Source of the DNA: Falsigemmobacter intermedius
GTDB taxonomy: Bacteria; Pseudomonadota; Alphaproteobacteria; Rhodobacterales; Rhodobacteraceae
NCBI RefSeq assembly: GCF_004054105.1
Contig: NZ_SBLC01000019.1
Coordinates: 1-63,868, forward strand
Length of the DNA stretch: 63,868 nt
Direction: 5' to 3'
The first letter of the stretch is position 1; each line of letters opens with the position of its first letter. This document shows positions 43,357 through 51,732 of this stretch, one piece after another. The translations under genes and the position numbers were made by a program. The notes under the pieces were generated by a model. The model did no database searches. It saw only the letters and a program-made list of their open reading frames with translations, and had not been told where the DNA came from.

Positions 43357-43575
43357 TTACTTCTTCTCCGGCCAGACGAAGCGATTGACGTGATAGAAGC
43401 TCTTCACATGCTCACTGTCAGGCTGATAGCGCGCCTTGGTGCGTGCATCGCCGGTTTCCTTGCCAAAAGCCGGAAGCGCGCCGCCCCCGGCGAGCCCCAT
43501 AGCTGCGAGCCCGAGTGAGGCGCCGAAAAAGCCGCGCCGTCCGACTTTCGGGCCAGTCCTTTTGCTGTCTGACAT
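43357..43575 (-). CDS. Small Tat-signal protein of formate dehydrogenase clusters
   Basis: A 72-residue protein with a Tat signal (GRRGFFGASLGLAAMGL) and a short polar tail ending FVWPEKK. Small proteins of this kind regularly lie directly in front of fdhA in proteobacteria (formate dehydrogenase region Tat target family). No enzyme domain is present. I start at ATG43575 (MSDSKRTG). It may be exported with, or help to assemble, the dehydrogenase. Confidence 0.85.
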   Translation of the reverse strand: MSDSKRTGPKVGRRGFFGASLGLAAMGLAGGGALPAFGKETGDARTKARYQPDSEHVKSFYHVNRFVWPEKK

Positions 43576-43589
43576 TCTCTCCACTCCCC

Positions 43590-44213
43590 TCAGGCCGCCT
43601 CAGTGGCATCTGCGTCCAGCGCAAAGCCCTGAGCTTCGATTTCCATAAACAAACGCCCCACACGGCCCACTGCGGCATAGAATTTTGCCGCCGGTGCCTT
43701 TTCGAGATCGTCAAAGAACATCCCCGCCCAGGGGGCGAGGTGGCGATTAAAGAAGAGGGCCTCACCCGGACCCGCCTCTCCCGCCGTCAGGCTGCCGACT
43801 GCAAAAGCCGCCATGACCCCGCAGAGCAGCGCAATCCGGTCTTCCGGGTCATGATCCCCCGCCCGCCGCGCAACCCCGAGCGCCGCGAGATCGCCGCGCA
43901 GAACGGCCAGCGGGCGCTCATTGAGAAAGCCGGTCATATAGAAGGAGGCATAGGGCAGAAGCTCGCCCCGACCCACGCCGATAAAGAGGTCGAAAAACTC
44001 GCGCTCCGCCGCCTCAGGGGTGGTGCCCGCCGCAGCTTTCGCCAGATCGGCCCAGGCAGCACCCAGCACGGACCCCTCATCAGGCGTCAGATCGGACAGC
44101 GCCCGAAGCACATCGGCCGGGGGAGCGGCACTGAGCAGCAGGGCGAGAACCTCATAGGTCTCTGCCCGGCTTTCATCAGTCTCATCCCGGGGCTGGGAAG
44201 CGAAACGGGTCAA
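43590..44213 (-). CDS. TorD/DmsD-like molecular chaperone
   Basis: A 207-residue all-helical protein of the TorD family, recognised by the YEVLALLLSAAPPADVLRAL start, the EFFDLFIGVGRGELLPYASFY block and DPEDRIALLCGVMA. Members bind Tat signals or apo-molybdoenzymes until the cofactor is inserted. Its position just ahead of the Tat protein and fdhA points to the alpha subunit as client. Its upstream gap holds a 22-bp imperfect palindrome likely to regulate the operon. Confidence 0.87.
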   Translation of the reverse strand: MTRFASQPRDETDESRAETYEVLALLLSAAPPADVLRALSDLTPDEGSVLGAAWADLAKAAAGTTPEAAEREFFDLFIGVGRGELLPYASFYMTGFLNERPLAVLRGDLAALGVARRAGDHDPEDRIALLCGVMAAFAVGSLTAGEAGPGEALFFNRHLAPWAGMFFDDLEKAPAAKFYAAVGRVGRLFMEIEAQGFALDADATEAA

Positions 44214-44247
44214 ATCTTACCTCTTACCTGGCAAAACGCTGGGTACA

Positions 44248-44269
44248 CTGACAACCGATTGGCGGTCAG
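44248..44269. promoter_or_regulatory. Imperfect palindrome upstream of the formate dehydrogenase operon
   Basis: CTGACAACC (44248-44256) and GGCGGTCAG (44261-44269) are inverted with 7 of 9 paired positions and a GATT spacer. They lie about 35-56 bp upstream of the TorD-like gene, in an 86-bp gap. The dyad size suits a LysR- or similar dimeric regulator; the protein is unknown. Confidence 0.45.
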
Positions 44270-44299
44270 CGTAAAAAACTACACTCTTTACAGGTTTAT

Positions 44300-44857
44300 T
44301 CAACCAGGAAGCGCGCCACCATGCCGCAGTGAGAGCCTGAGGGCCGGTATCTCTGCGACATTTTGTCCCTCACCCGTCTCGGGGGGCAGGTCTTCGGGCG
44401 TTTCCGGGGGAATTTCCGCCTCGGGCTCGGGCGGCTGAGGCGGCTCCGCGCGCTTCAGAAGGTCCAGACTTTTCTGCACGATGTCTTCGCCAAGCGAGGC
44501 CGAATAGCCCACCGGACCGGTGCCGGTATTGAAGTCCCAGGCATAGTCGCGCGCCACATCAAGATGGGTCGAAATGACAGGATCGGCCGCCCAGGCCCGG
44601 CGCAGCGCGGCATTCTTCAAAGCCTTGGGGACAAAGCTTTGCAGGAAGGGCCGGATATCTGTGGAGGCGGTGATCGTCTCAAGCGGGGGCAGCTCCGCCA
44701 GCAGCCGCTCCAGCTCGGCGCCCTCCGGCGCGGGTGCTGCCGCGGGTTCCGGCAGCGATTCGGGCGGCGAATCTGGCGGGGATCCGGTCTCCGGTGCAGG
44801 CTCTGCGCGGCGGTTTTCCCGCGCCCGCGCCGACCAGCGCTCAAAGAAGCTGCTCAT
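44300..44857 (-). CDS. DUF3306 domain protein
   Basis: A 185-residue protein. The N-terminus is FFERWSARARENRR, then a Pro/Glu/Ala-rich linker, and a conserved C-terminal part with FLQSFVPKALKNAALRRAW and DYAWDFNTG. This matches DUF3306, which accompanies formate dehydrogenase genes. No transmembrane segment or metal motif is evident; function is unknown. It overlaps the DUF3305 gene by four bases, so the two are coupled. The tail is again acidic and proline-rich. Confidence 0.82.
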   Translation of the reverse strand: MSSFFERWSARARENRRAEPAPETGSPPDSPPESLPEPAAAPAPEGAELERLLAELPPLETITASTDIRPFLQSFVPKALKNAALRRAWAADPVISTHLDVARDYAWDFNTGTGPVGYSASLGEDIVQKSLDLLKRAEPPQPPEPEAEIPPETPEDLPPETGEGQNVAEIPALRLSLRHGGALPG

Positions 44858-45447
44858 CGCTGCACCCTCTGGCTGCGCGGCAGACCCGCCGGGGTCAGTT
44901 TTGCCACCTCCGCCTCCGTCCGGCGCTGGCCGGGGCGATGGCCGCCCGGCAGAATGCGCGGCGCGCTGAGGCTTGGATCTTCCGCTTCAATGCCCGAGCG
45001 GCGCTTTTTGAGAAACCGCTCTTCCTCCGGGAAAAGCGCTGCAAATTCAGCGATATGGGCGATCAAAACCTCAGGCATCGGCAGACGTTCAACGCGAAGG
45101 CCGGGGTCGGTGGCCATGGCCTCGCCCTCAAAGGGATCGGCGGTGACCAGATGCAGCTCCGCCTTTTCGGGATCCTCCGCATGCGACAGCGAGACCCAGA
45201 GTGAGGGCGGCGACATCGCCAGATTGGCCCGCAGATTGGCAGCATCCCCGGGATGCAGCTGCAACTGATGCACCCCCATGAACCAGGTCTCAACCCCGCT
45301 CTCGCTGCGGCTCATCAGACTGCGCGGCGGCAGCGGCGGTGCGGGCATCATCAGCAGCGCCGGTTGCAAAACCCGCGCGCCCCATTTCGTCGCCGGGGGC
45401 CAGGAGCGGGCGATAACCGCGACAGGAATGGGGGGATGCGCGCTCAT
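44854..45447 (-). CDS. DUF3305 domain protein
   Basis: A 197-residue protein. The core IPVAVIARSWPPATKWGARVLQPA and the WVSLSHAEDPEKAELHLVTADPFEGEA region (given in parts) fit DUF3305, found next to DUF3306 in formate dehydrogenase clusters. It resembles a soluble adaptor; there are no cofactor motifs. Overlaps by four bases on both sides link it to DUF3306 and the next gene. Confidence 0.82.
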   Translation of the reverse strand: MSAHPPIPVAVIARSWPPATKWGARVLQPALLMMPAPPLPPRSLMSRSESGVETWFMGVHQLQLHPGDAANLRANLAMSPPSLWVSLSHAEDPEKAELHLVTADPFEGEAMATDPGLRVERLPMPEVLIAHIAEFAALFPEEERFLKKRRSGIEAEDPSLSAPRILPGGHRPGQRRTEAEVAKLTPAGLPRSQRVQR

Positions 45448-46442
45448 GCGGCCTCTCCTTTGGTGGCGACCAGTGGCAGCCCGTCAACCAGGTTCTGCGG
45501 CTTGAACTGCACGACCAGCTCTTTTCCGGTGGCCAGCATCGCCCAGGTCGGGCGGTTTTCAAGCCCCGCGCGCAGCGGGCTTCCTGGCGCAAAATCAATG
45601 GTGAAAAGCCCCACAAGCTGCACCGCCGGCGTCTTTCCCTGCCAGAGTGCATTGCCATACTCCGTCCCCTCACGGGTCAGGCCCACAAACCAGGCAAGAT
45701 CGGCTTTTTCTTCGCGGGTCACCGGCAGAACCGTGACTTCCACCCGGTGCAGATGGCGGATGAAGGCGCGGATCGCCTCTGCCAGTCCCATGCGGGAGGC
45801 CGGGTTGCCGCCGAAATTCTGCACCATGGTATGGGCATCAGAGCGGCTCCACCAGGTCCAGGCATTGTGATCGCCCAGAACGTCCAGCCCCTCAACGCCC
45901 CCCTCCATCAGAGCGGCGAGCGGATTGGAATGGACCTTCGCTTCCATTTCCTGCTGCAGTTCCAGATCCACCAGATGCAGATGGCCGTCCTTCAGCCAGC
46001 CATATTGCGGGCGGAAGAACATCTCGGCGGCGCGCAGCACATGGACATCTTCACAGCCATCAAGCGCATTGCGCAGGATCAGCTGCACCAGTTGCTGCAG
46101 AAGCACCGGCGCGGTCGGCACCCGGTTCCGGATCAGCGCCAGATAGCCGCCCTCAACCGTACCGGCTGAGATCAGCGTGTCGCGCAGCGCCAGCACCAGT
46201 TCCCAGTTCTCGCGCCCGTCCGGATCAGCCAGCGCCGCTACTTCCGCCGCAGTGACCTTCGCCAGAGGATCAGCCAGGAGCCGAGCATGAAGGGCGCGTT
46301 CAGCCTCACAGGCCTCCTCCGGCGGGGCCAGTTCCGGCCGCGCCAGCCAGGCCAGCAGCAATTCCGGCGTGACCTCCAGCCAGCCGTCGCTGCGGCGGCG
46401 CGTCAGATGGTGGCCCGAGGCAACCCAGAACTCTCTCATCAC
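45444..46442 (-). CDS. Uncharacterised protein of the formate dehydrogenase cluster (DUF6352-like)
   Basis: A 332-residue protein of no known fold. Visible features are a conserved start REFWVASGHHLTRR, a helical first half, and the block WTWWSRSDAHTMVQNFGGNP with His and Asn that could form a metal or catalytic site. I associate it from memory with the family called DUF6352. Overlaps with genes on both sides place it inside one translational unit with DUF3305, DUF3306, the next protein and the ligase-like gene. Confidence 0.75.
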   Translation of the reverse strand: MMREFWVASGHHLTRRRSDGWLEVTPELLLAWLARPELAPPEEACEAERALHARLLADPLAKVTAAEVAALADPDGRENWELVLALRDTLISAGTVEGGYLALIRNRVPTAPVLLQQLVQLILRNALDGCEDVHVLRAAEMFFRPQYGWLKDGHLHLVDLELQQEMEAKVHSNPLAALMEGGVEGLDVLGDHNAWTWWSRSDAHTMVQNFGGNPASRMGLAEAIRAFIRHLHRVEVTVLPVTREEKADLAWFVGLTREGTEYGNALWQGKTPAVQLVGLFTIDFAPGSPLRAGLENRPTWAMLATGKELVVQFKPQNLVDGLPLVATKGEAA

Positions 46443-47005
46443 GTCTCTCCCGAACGAAGGCCGGCGAAAAGATCGATCCCCTCGCCCTGTTCGTCTTCGT
46501 CACTTTGCACAAAATGAAACGGCCTCTCGTGGCCACTGAGGCCAGGAGCCCCATAGGCCGTCTCCTCACGCGGGCGCAGCGAGCGGAACCGCTCACGAAG
46601 CTCACCCGCCTCATCTTCTTCGCGGTGAAGCGCAATGATGCGCCCCTCGTCGTGGCCGCGGCAGAGCTCTTCGGCGAAGGCAATCTCTTCCTCTGCGGCC
46701 CCTCTCGCGGTCTGCAGATCCGGCGCGCCGAGATGGGCCACAAAGCTTTGCGCCAGTGCCTCAACCGCCGCCACCCGCTCAGAAAAGCTCACCCGCGTGA
46801 CCACGGCCAGCGTTGAAAAGCCAAAGGACTGCACGCCCAGAAAAGCCGAGCGAAAGGCCACCCGCTCTTTGCGGCTCAGCCCCTCAAAGGGGCGGCCATG
46901 CCACAAAAAGCCCCCCGGCACCGCCCATTCCCCCGGCTCGGCGGCGGGCGAGAACAAAATGCCGTCAGAGGCATCAAGCCTGATGGTGCGCAGCAGGCTT
47001 ACCAC
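46439..47005 (-). CDS. Uncharacterised protein of the formate dehydrogenase cluster (DUF6505-like)
   Basis: A 188-residue soluble protein. The N-terminus LLRTIRLDASDGILFSPAAEPGEWAVPGGFLW (seen in two parts) is followed by a segment FLGVQSFGFSTLAVVTRVS and an acidic tail. No catalytic motif stands out. I place it tentatively in DUF6505. It overlaps the ligase-like gene by seven bases and the next gene by four. Confidence 0.7.
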   Translation of the reverse strand: MVSLLRTIRLDASDGILFSPAAEPGEWAVPGGFLWHGRPFEGLSRKERVAFRSAFLGVQSFGFSTLAVVTRVSFSERVAAVEALAQSFVAHLGAPDLQTARGAAEEEIAFAEELCRGHDEGRIIALHREEDEAGELRERFRSLRPREETAYGAPGLSGHERPFHFVQSDEDEQGEGIDLFAGLRSGET

Positions 47006-47697
47006 TTCGGCCCCCCGCGCTCTGCATCGCGCCAGCGCTCTTCATTCAGCACAGTGGCCAGCGGCGGCAGTTGCAGACGCCCGTCCACAATCTCAGCCCC
47101 CTTCAGCGCTTCATGCCCCTCAACCCGGTCGAGAAGGCGGCGCAGAAGCGCATCCACGCCGTCATGCTGCCAGCGATCCACGATCAGCTTCAGCCAGGAG
47201 GCAAAGCTTTCGATCATCGCCGAACTCGCGCCGAATTCCTCTTCCTCAAGCGAGGTGGTGAAGGGGTAAAGACCGGGCTCTTCAAGACCCGGGCGCTCAG
47301 ACAGAATTTCGGCGGCAAAGATCACCCATTCGGGCAAGCCGTCTTCGCCCTGCGGGCCGGCCTGCCAGCGAGCCCCGGCGATGAGGGCGCTGTCATAAAG
47401 GATCCGGTCCGGAAATTCGACGCGGACCTGACGCTCTGGCAGACCATGCTGCACCAGGGTCTCACACAGCGCCGCGAGCGCCGCGACATAGCCCAGTTCA
47501 GCCTCACGCGCGGTGGAAACCAGCGGCGGCCCCGGCTCCATCACAACGGCAATCGCAAGGATGCCGCCGCTTTCGCGCCACAGAAGGGTGCCCGCCCCCT
47601 CATGGGCCTCCGCCGCCGCCAGTGCCAGCAGATCCCCCTCCGGGGCCTCAATGGCCCGGAAAGGGGGCGGCAACAGCAGGCGCGGCAGGTCAGACAT
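46999..47697 (-). CDS. Biotin/lipoate A/B ligase-like protein, catalytic motifs altered
   Basis: A 232-residue protein related to BirA/LplA ligases. The glycine-rich nucleotide loop GRGRxG is replaced by EGAGTLLW, and the WPND-IL...K motif reads FPDRILYD...IAGAR, so the usual catalytic lysine is absent. It may bind an acyl-adenylate or protein partner without ligating it. It is the first gene of the five-gene minus-strand set and diverges from the ferredoxin gene. ATG47697 fits the family start better than the longer frame. Confidence 0.75.
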   Translation of the reverse strand: MSDLPRLLLPPPFRAIEAPEGDLLALAAAEAHEGAGTLLWRESGGILAIAVVMEPGPPLVSTAREAELGYVAALAALCETLVQHGLPERQVRVEFPDRILYDSALIAGARWQAGPQGEDGLPEWVIFAAEILSERPGLEEPGLYPFTTSLEEEEFGASSAMIESFASWLKLIVDRWQHDGVDALLRRLLDRVEGHEALKGAEIVDGRLQLPPLATVLNEERWRDAERGGPKW

Positions 47698-47785
47698 AGA
47701 GGGTCTCCGAAAACAGGGCCGACAGGGTGACAAACCGGCCACAATCGCCTAGATCAGCACAGGGCCTGCCGGACAAAATAACACT

Positions 47786-47805
47786 TTCTGCAGGATTTAG
47801 CAGAA
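47786..47805. promoter_or_regulatory. Inverted repeat in the divergent ligase-like/ferredoxin promoter
   Basis: TTCTGC (47786-47791) and GCAGAA (47800-47805) are a perfect inverted repeat with an 8-bp spacer in the 150-bp gap between the divergent genes. It could coordinate both arms of the maturation cluster. Confidence 0.45.
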
Positions 47806-47847
47806 CCCTTGCCCCCGTGCACCCCCCCCTGAGACAGAAGGACAGCC

Positions 47848-49818
47848 ATGACCCGCCACTCCGCCTGCAGCCTGACCTGCAACTGCCTCGGCTCTCTGAT
47901 GCCTGATGCGGCGGCTCTCAGCCGTGCCGGTTTTGCGCCCATGGGGGGCGTGGCAACCGAGCTTTGCGGTGAAGATCTCAACCTTGTCAGCGATGCGGTC
48001 GGCGCTGCCCTGCAGGAGGGGCGGGAACTGGTCATCGGCTGCCGTCGTAAGGAAAGCTTCTTCCGCGATCTGCTGGCGGGTTCTGAGATTGATCTGAACC
48101 CCGGCTTTGTCGATGTGCATGCCCATGCCCTCTGGTCTGATGAGGCCGCAGAGGCGGGGCCGAAGCTCGCCGCTCTGCACGCCAAAGCCGCCATCGAGCT
48201 GCCCCCCGTCACCACGGTGAGCTACACATCGCAGGGGGTGACGCTGATCCTCGGCCGCGACGACCGCGCTCTGGAGCTGGCACGGGCGCTGCAGGGACAA
48301 CTTGATGTGACCGTGCTGCTGCAGCCTGGCGCAGAGGCACTGCCGCGCAGCACCGATGCTTTCCCGGTGGCTCAGGGCCTGGTGAAAAAGGCCGAGGGCT
48401 GGCTTGGCGGCTTTAAGCTGGTGATCGACGCCTATTCGCTGGCCCACCCTGCCCCGCGCAGCGGCTATGGCTTTGGCGAGGGGCGCGACGGCGCGGTCTC
48501 AAACTGCGATCTGGTCATTGATCTGACGGGGGCGGCGCCCCTCTTCAGCGCCCATGATCTGCGCCCGGGCTATCTGCGCGATGACCCCGCACGCCCCGGC
48601 GTGGTGGCGGAGCTTGCCCTGAAGGCCGCAGGCCATATCGGAACCTTTGACAAAGAGCGCTTTGTCAGCCTGAACCCCGGTCTTTGCGCCCATTCGCGCA
48701 ACCGCATCTCAGGCTGCAGCAACTGCGTTGATCTTTGCCCCACCGGGGCGATCACCCCGGGCGGTGATGTGGTCTCGATCGATCCGATGATCTGCGCGGG
48801 CTGCGGGCAATGCGTCGCCGCCTGCCCGGGCGGCGCGATCAGCTATGACCTGCCCCCCGTCGGCACCCTGGCCGAGCAGCTTCGCGCCATGCTGACCGCC
48901 TATGAGACTGCGGGCGGCACGGCGCAGCCGGTGATCCTTTTTGCTGACAGCAAACACGGCATGGCACTGATTGAGCTTTCGGCCCGCCTTGGGCGCGGTC
49001 TTCCGGCCCACGTGCTGCCCTTTGAGGTCAATGAGCTGACCCGTCTTGGGCCCGACACCCTCGCCGCGACCCTGGCCTGGGGGGCTGACGTGGTGCTCTT
49101 GGCCCCGGAGCGTCCCGGACATCCGCTCGACGGGCTGCAGGCGACGCTGCGGCTGATCGGTGATCTGACCGGGCCGATGGGCTATGGCGCTGAGCGGCTG
49201 GTGCTTTTGCAGACCGACGATCCGGAGGTGCTGGAGAGCCACCTGCGCCAGCCGCGCGGCAGCGCGCGTCCTGCCGCCTCGCGCTTCCTGCCGCCCTCAG
49301 ACAAGCGCGGCCTGATGACCACCGCGCTGACCGAACTCAACCGTCTGGCCCCCGCAAGCCGGAGCCTGGTGCCGCTTGCCAAGGGCGCGCCCTTTGGCGC
49401 GGTGGTGCTGGATACTTCGGCCTGCACGCTCTGCATGGCCTGCGCCGGGGCCTGCCCGGCCGGTGCGCTGATCGACAACCCCGAAACTCCGATGCTGCGC
49501 TTCACGGAGAGCGCCTGCCTGCAATGCGGCATCTGCGAAGCCACCTGCCCGGAGAAGGCCATCACGTTGACCCCGCAGGCCGATTTCACCGCCTGGGATC
49601 AGCCCAAACGCGTGCTTCACGAGGAAGAGCCCTTCTGCTGCACCGGCTGCGGCAAGGGCTTTGGCACCCGCTCAGGCATTGAGCGGATCATGGCAAAGCT
49701 TGAGGGGCACTGGATGTTCACCGGCGCGCGCGGCAATACCGGCATCTCGATGCTGACGCTTTGCGAAGACTGCCGCGTCAAACGCGCGGCCGAGGCCGGA
49801 TTTGAGGCGCATCACTGA
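47848..49818 (+). CDS. Multi-cluster 4Fe-4S protein with hydrogenase-FeS-like domain
   Basis: A 656-residue soluble iron-sulfur protein. An N-terminal segment has a CSLTCNC motif; residues 280-330 form a two-cluster ferredoxin (CSNCVDLCP, CAGCGQCVAACP); about 350-490 resembles an MvhD-like FeS/flavin-associated domain; 520-575 is a second two-cluster ferredoxin (CTLCMACAGACP, CLQCGICEATCP); the tail has CCTGCGKGF and CEDC. It may be an electron donor or carrier for dehydrogenase maturation or linked metabolism. It diverges from the ligase-like gene and precedes DUF2478. Confidence 0.8.
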   Translation: MTRHSACSLTCNCLGSLMPDAAALSRAGFAPMGGVATELCGEDLNLVSDAVGAALQEGRELVIGCRRKESFFRDLLAGSEIDLNPGFVDVHAHALWSDEAAEAGPKLAALHAKAAIELPPVTTVSYTSQGVTLILGRDDRALELARALQGQLDVTVLLQPGAEALPRSTDAFPVAQGLVKKAEGWLGGFKLVIDAYSLAHPAPRSGYGFGEGRDGAVSNCDLVIDLTGAAPLFSAHDLRPGYLRDDPARPGVVAELALKAAGHIGTFDKERFVSLNPGLCAHSRNRISGCSNCVDLCPTGAITPGGDVVSIDPMICAGCGQCVAACPGGAISYDLPPVGTLAEQLRAMLTAYETAGGTAQPVILFADSKHGMALIELSARLGRGLPAHVLPFEVNELTRLGPDTLAATLAWGADVVLLAPERPGHPLDGLQATLRLIGDLTGPMGYGAERLVLLQTDDPEVLESHLRQPRGSARPAASRFLPPSDKRGLMTTALTELNRLAPASRSLVPLAKGAPFGAVVLDTSACTLCMACAGACPAGALIDNPETPMLRFTESACLQCGICEATCPEKAITLTPQADFTAWDQPKRVLHEEEPFCCTGCGKGFGTRSGIERIMAKLEGHWMFTGARGNTGISMLTLCEDCRVKRAAEAGFEAHH

Positions 49819-49819
49819 A

Positions 49820-50344
49820 ATGACCCGCCCGCTCCTGGCCGCCCTTCTCTTTGATGACGGCGCCGCCCCCGATCCGATGATCGCGGCGGTGCTGGAATGC
49901 CATCCGGGTCTGCGGGTCGCGGGCCTTTTGCAGTCCCCCGTCCGCGAGGGGGATTGCGACTGCCGCGATCTGACGGTGCGCAATCTGCAGACCGGAGAGG
50001 TCCATGCCATCACCCAGAACCTTGGCACTCAGTCGCGGGGCTGCCGCCTTGATGGCGGCGCGCTGGCAGAACTTGCGGGCGGTCTGTTGCAGGCGCTGGA
50101 CGAGGGGCCGGATCTGCTGATCCTCAACCGCTTCGGCAAATCCGAGGCGGAGGGCGGCGGCCTGCGTCAGGTGCTGGAGGCGGCACTCCTGCGCGGCATA
50201 CCCACCCTCGCTCCGGTCAACCCGCGCCACATCGGTCTCTGGCGCGACTACGCCGGTGATCTGGCAGAAGAGGTGCCCTGTCAGCCGCAGGCTCTGGAGA
50301 ACTGGATTTCCCGTGCACTGGAGCCGGGCGAAATCTTCCTTTGA
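49820..50344 (+). CDS. DUF2478 protein (predicted nucleotide-binding, molybdenum-associated)
   Basis: A 174-residue protein. It begins with LLAALLFDDGAAPD, contains CDCRDL and GTQSRGCRLDGGALAEL, and the strand LLILNRFGKSEAEGGGLR. These are marks of DUF2478, often encoded near molybdenum transport and molybdoenzyme genes. The GRFGK-like part recalls P-loop relatives but a Walker A is not intact. It starts one base after the stop of the ferredoxin gene. Function is unknown. Confidence 0.78.
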   Translation: MTRPLLAALLFDDGAAPDPMIAAVLECHPGLRVAGLLQSPVREGDCDCRDLTVRNLQTGEVHAITQNLGTQSRGCRLDGGALAELAGGLLQALDEGPDLLILNRFGKSEAEGGGLRQVLEAALLRGIPTLAPVNPRHIGLWRDYAGDLAEEVPCQPQALENWISRALEPGEIFL

Positions 50345-50418
50345 GGCTTTGACAAGGCGCTGCCGGCTTTGCACCATGCCCGCTGCATCCGCGAAAGGAT
50401 GCCGCAGGGATGATAAAA

Positions 50419-51633
50419 ATGACGACGCCGACTGACCCTTTCTCGACACTCGCACTCCATGGGGCCGAAGAAGCCCGCAGCGCCGCAGCGCCGGTCTCGC
50501 CCTCCCCCGTGACCGCGACCAGCTTTTTCGCAGACCCCTCTGCCATCGGCTTTTCCGCCAATGACATGGCGAGCAAAGCCCCGCCCTTCTACACCCGCTG
50601 GGGCAATCCCACCGTCTCGCTGCTGGAAGAGCGCCTGACCCTGCTGGAGGGCGGTGAAGGCGCGGTCTGCTATGCCTCGGGCATGGGGGCTGTGGCGGGG
50701 CTTTTCGCGGCGCGGCTGAAGGCGGGCGATCACCTGGTGCTGTCAGACGTCTGCTACGCAGGCGTGGCGGAACTCGTCAATGACTGGCTGCCGCGCCAGG
50801 GCATTGAGGTGAGCTTTACTGACACCTCAGACCCGGCCGCCGTTGCCGCCGTTCTGCGCCCCGGTCAGACCCGGCTGATCCATATTGAAACTCCCGCCAA
50901 CCCGATCCTGAAACTCACCGATATCGCCGCCATGGCCACGCTCGCCCATGACATCGGGGCCGAGCTGTCCGTGGACAGCACCATCGCCACCCCGATCGCC
51001 ACCCAGCCGCTGAAGCTCGGGGCGGATTTTGTGGTGCATTCGCTGACGAAATATATCTGCGGCCATGGCGATGCGCTTGGCGGAGCGGTCATCGTGAAAG
51101 AACCCGCGCATCTGGCGGCTTTGCGCGCGGGTGTGCTGGTCCATATGGGCGCGCCGCTGGCGCCGCTTTCGGCCTGGCTGATCCTGCGCGGGCTTGAAAC
51201 CCTGCCGCTTCGAATGGAAAAGCATGAGGCCAATGCCCGCATTCTGGCGGAATTTCTGCAAAACCACAGCGCCGTGCGCTCGGTTCTCTGGCCGGGGCTT
51301 GCCGGGGCCCCGCAGGCGGACCTGGCGCAGCGCCAGATGCAGAATTTCTCGGGCCTGCTGAGTTTTTCGCTGCACAAAGACAGCGCCGCCACTGCGCAGC
51401 GCATGTTTGAGGAATTCCGCACCATTTCCTATGCGGTCTCGCTGGGCAAAACCAAAAGCCTGATGTTCCACATCGGCACCGAAGATATCCTGCGGTCCTC
51501 CTTCCGCCTGAGCGCGGCCAGCGAAGCGGCCTATCGTGACGCCGCCGGAGAAGGCGTCTTCCGCTTCTCTGTGGGCCTCGAGAACCCCGCGGATCTGATC
51601 GCCGATCTGGAGCACGTCCTCGGGCACGGCTGA
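50419..51633 (+). CDS. metC: Cystathionine beta-lyase / trans-sulfuration PLP enzyme
   Basis: A 404-residue Cys/Met metabolism PLP enzyme. The cofactor Lys is in HSLTKYICGHGD; other blocks are YTRWGNPTVSLLEERL, YASGMGAVAGL, IETPANPILKLTDI and the C-terminal RFSVGLENPADL. It should cleave cystathionine or a related thioether to pyruvate, ammonia and homocysteine. AGGG nine bases before ATG50419 favours that start over ATG50410. It is not tied to the cofactor genes. MetB-type activity cannot be excluded. Confidence 0.88.
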   Translation: MTTPTDPFSTLALHGAEEARSAAAPVSPSPVTATSFFADPSAIGFSANDMASKAPPFYTRWGNPTVSLLEERLTLLEGGEGAVCYASGMGAVAGLFAARLKAGDHLVLSDVCYAGVAELVNDWLPRQGIEVSFTDTSDPAAVAAVLRPGQTRLIHIETPANPILKLTDIAAMATLAHDIGAELSVDSTIATPIATQPLKLGADFVVHSLTKYICGHGDALGGAVIVKEPAHLAALRAGVLVHMGAPLAPLSAWLILRGLETLPLRMEKHEANARILAEFLQNHSAVRSVLWPGLAGAPQADLAQRQMQNFSGLLSFSLHKDSAATAQRMFEEFRTISYAVSLGKTKSLMFHIGTEDILRSSFRLSAASEAAYRDAAGEGVFRFSVGLENPADLIADLEHVLGHG

Positions 51634-51648
51634 GACGCGCCTTCTCTG

Positions 51649-51693
51649 ATCCGCGCCGGGCCGGAGCCGCTTCCCCTGGCCCGCTGCGCGGAT
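51649..51693. repeat. Inverted repeat upstream of the IclR regulator
   Basis: ATCCGCGC (51649-51656) and GCGCGGAT (51686-51693) are perfect arms with a 29-bp spacer between the lyase and the IclR gene. It could be a regulator site or weak terminator; nothing decides between them. Confidence 0.35.
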
Positions 51694-51732
51694 TAGAACA
51701 CGCCCAGGGACGGAGACAGAAAGTTTAAGCAT

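Noticed and set aside
40197-43388. Two long plus-strand frames (40197-41963 and 42072-43388)
   Set aside because: Both are antisense to the formate dehydrogenase genes, have His/Arg/Gly-rich composition and no recognisable domain.
50385-50402. Six-base stem (GCATCC with GGATGC) before the cystathionine beta-lyase gene
   Set aside because: It is short and has no T-run or family match, so it could arise by chance in this sequence.
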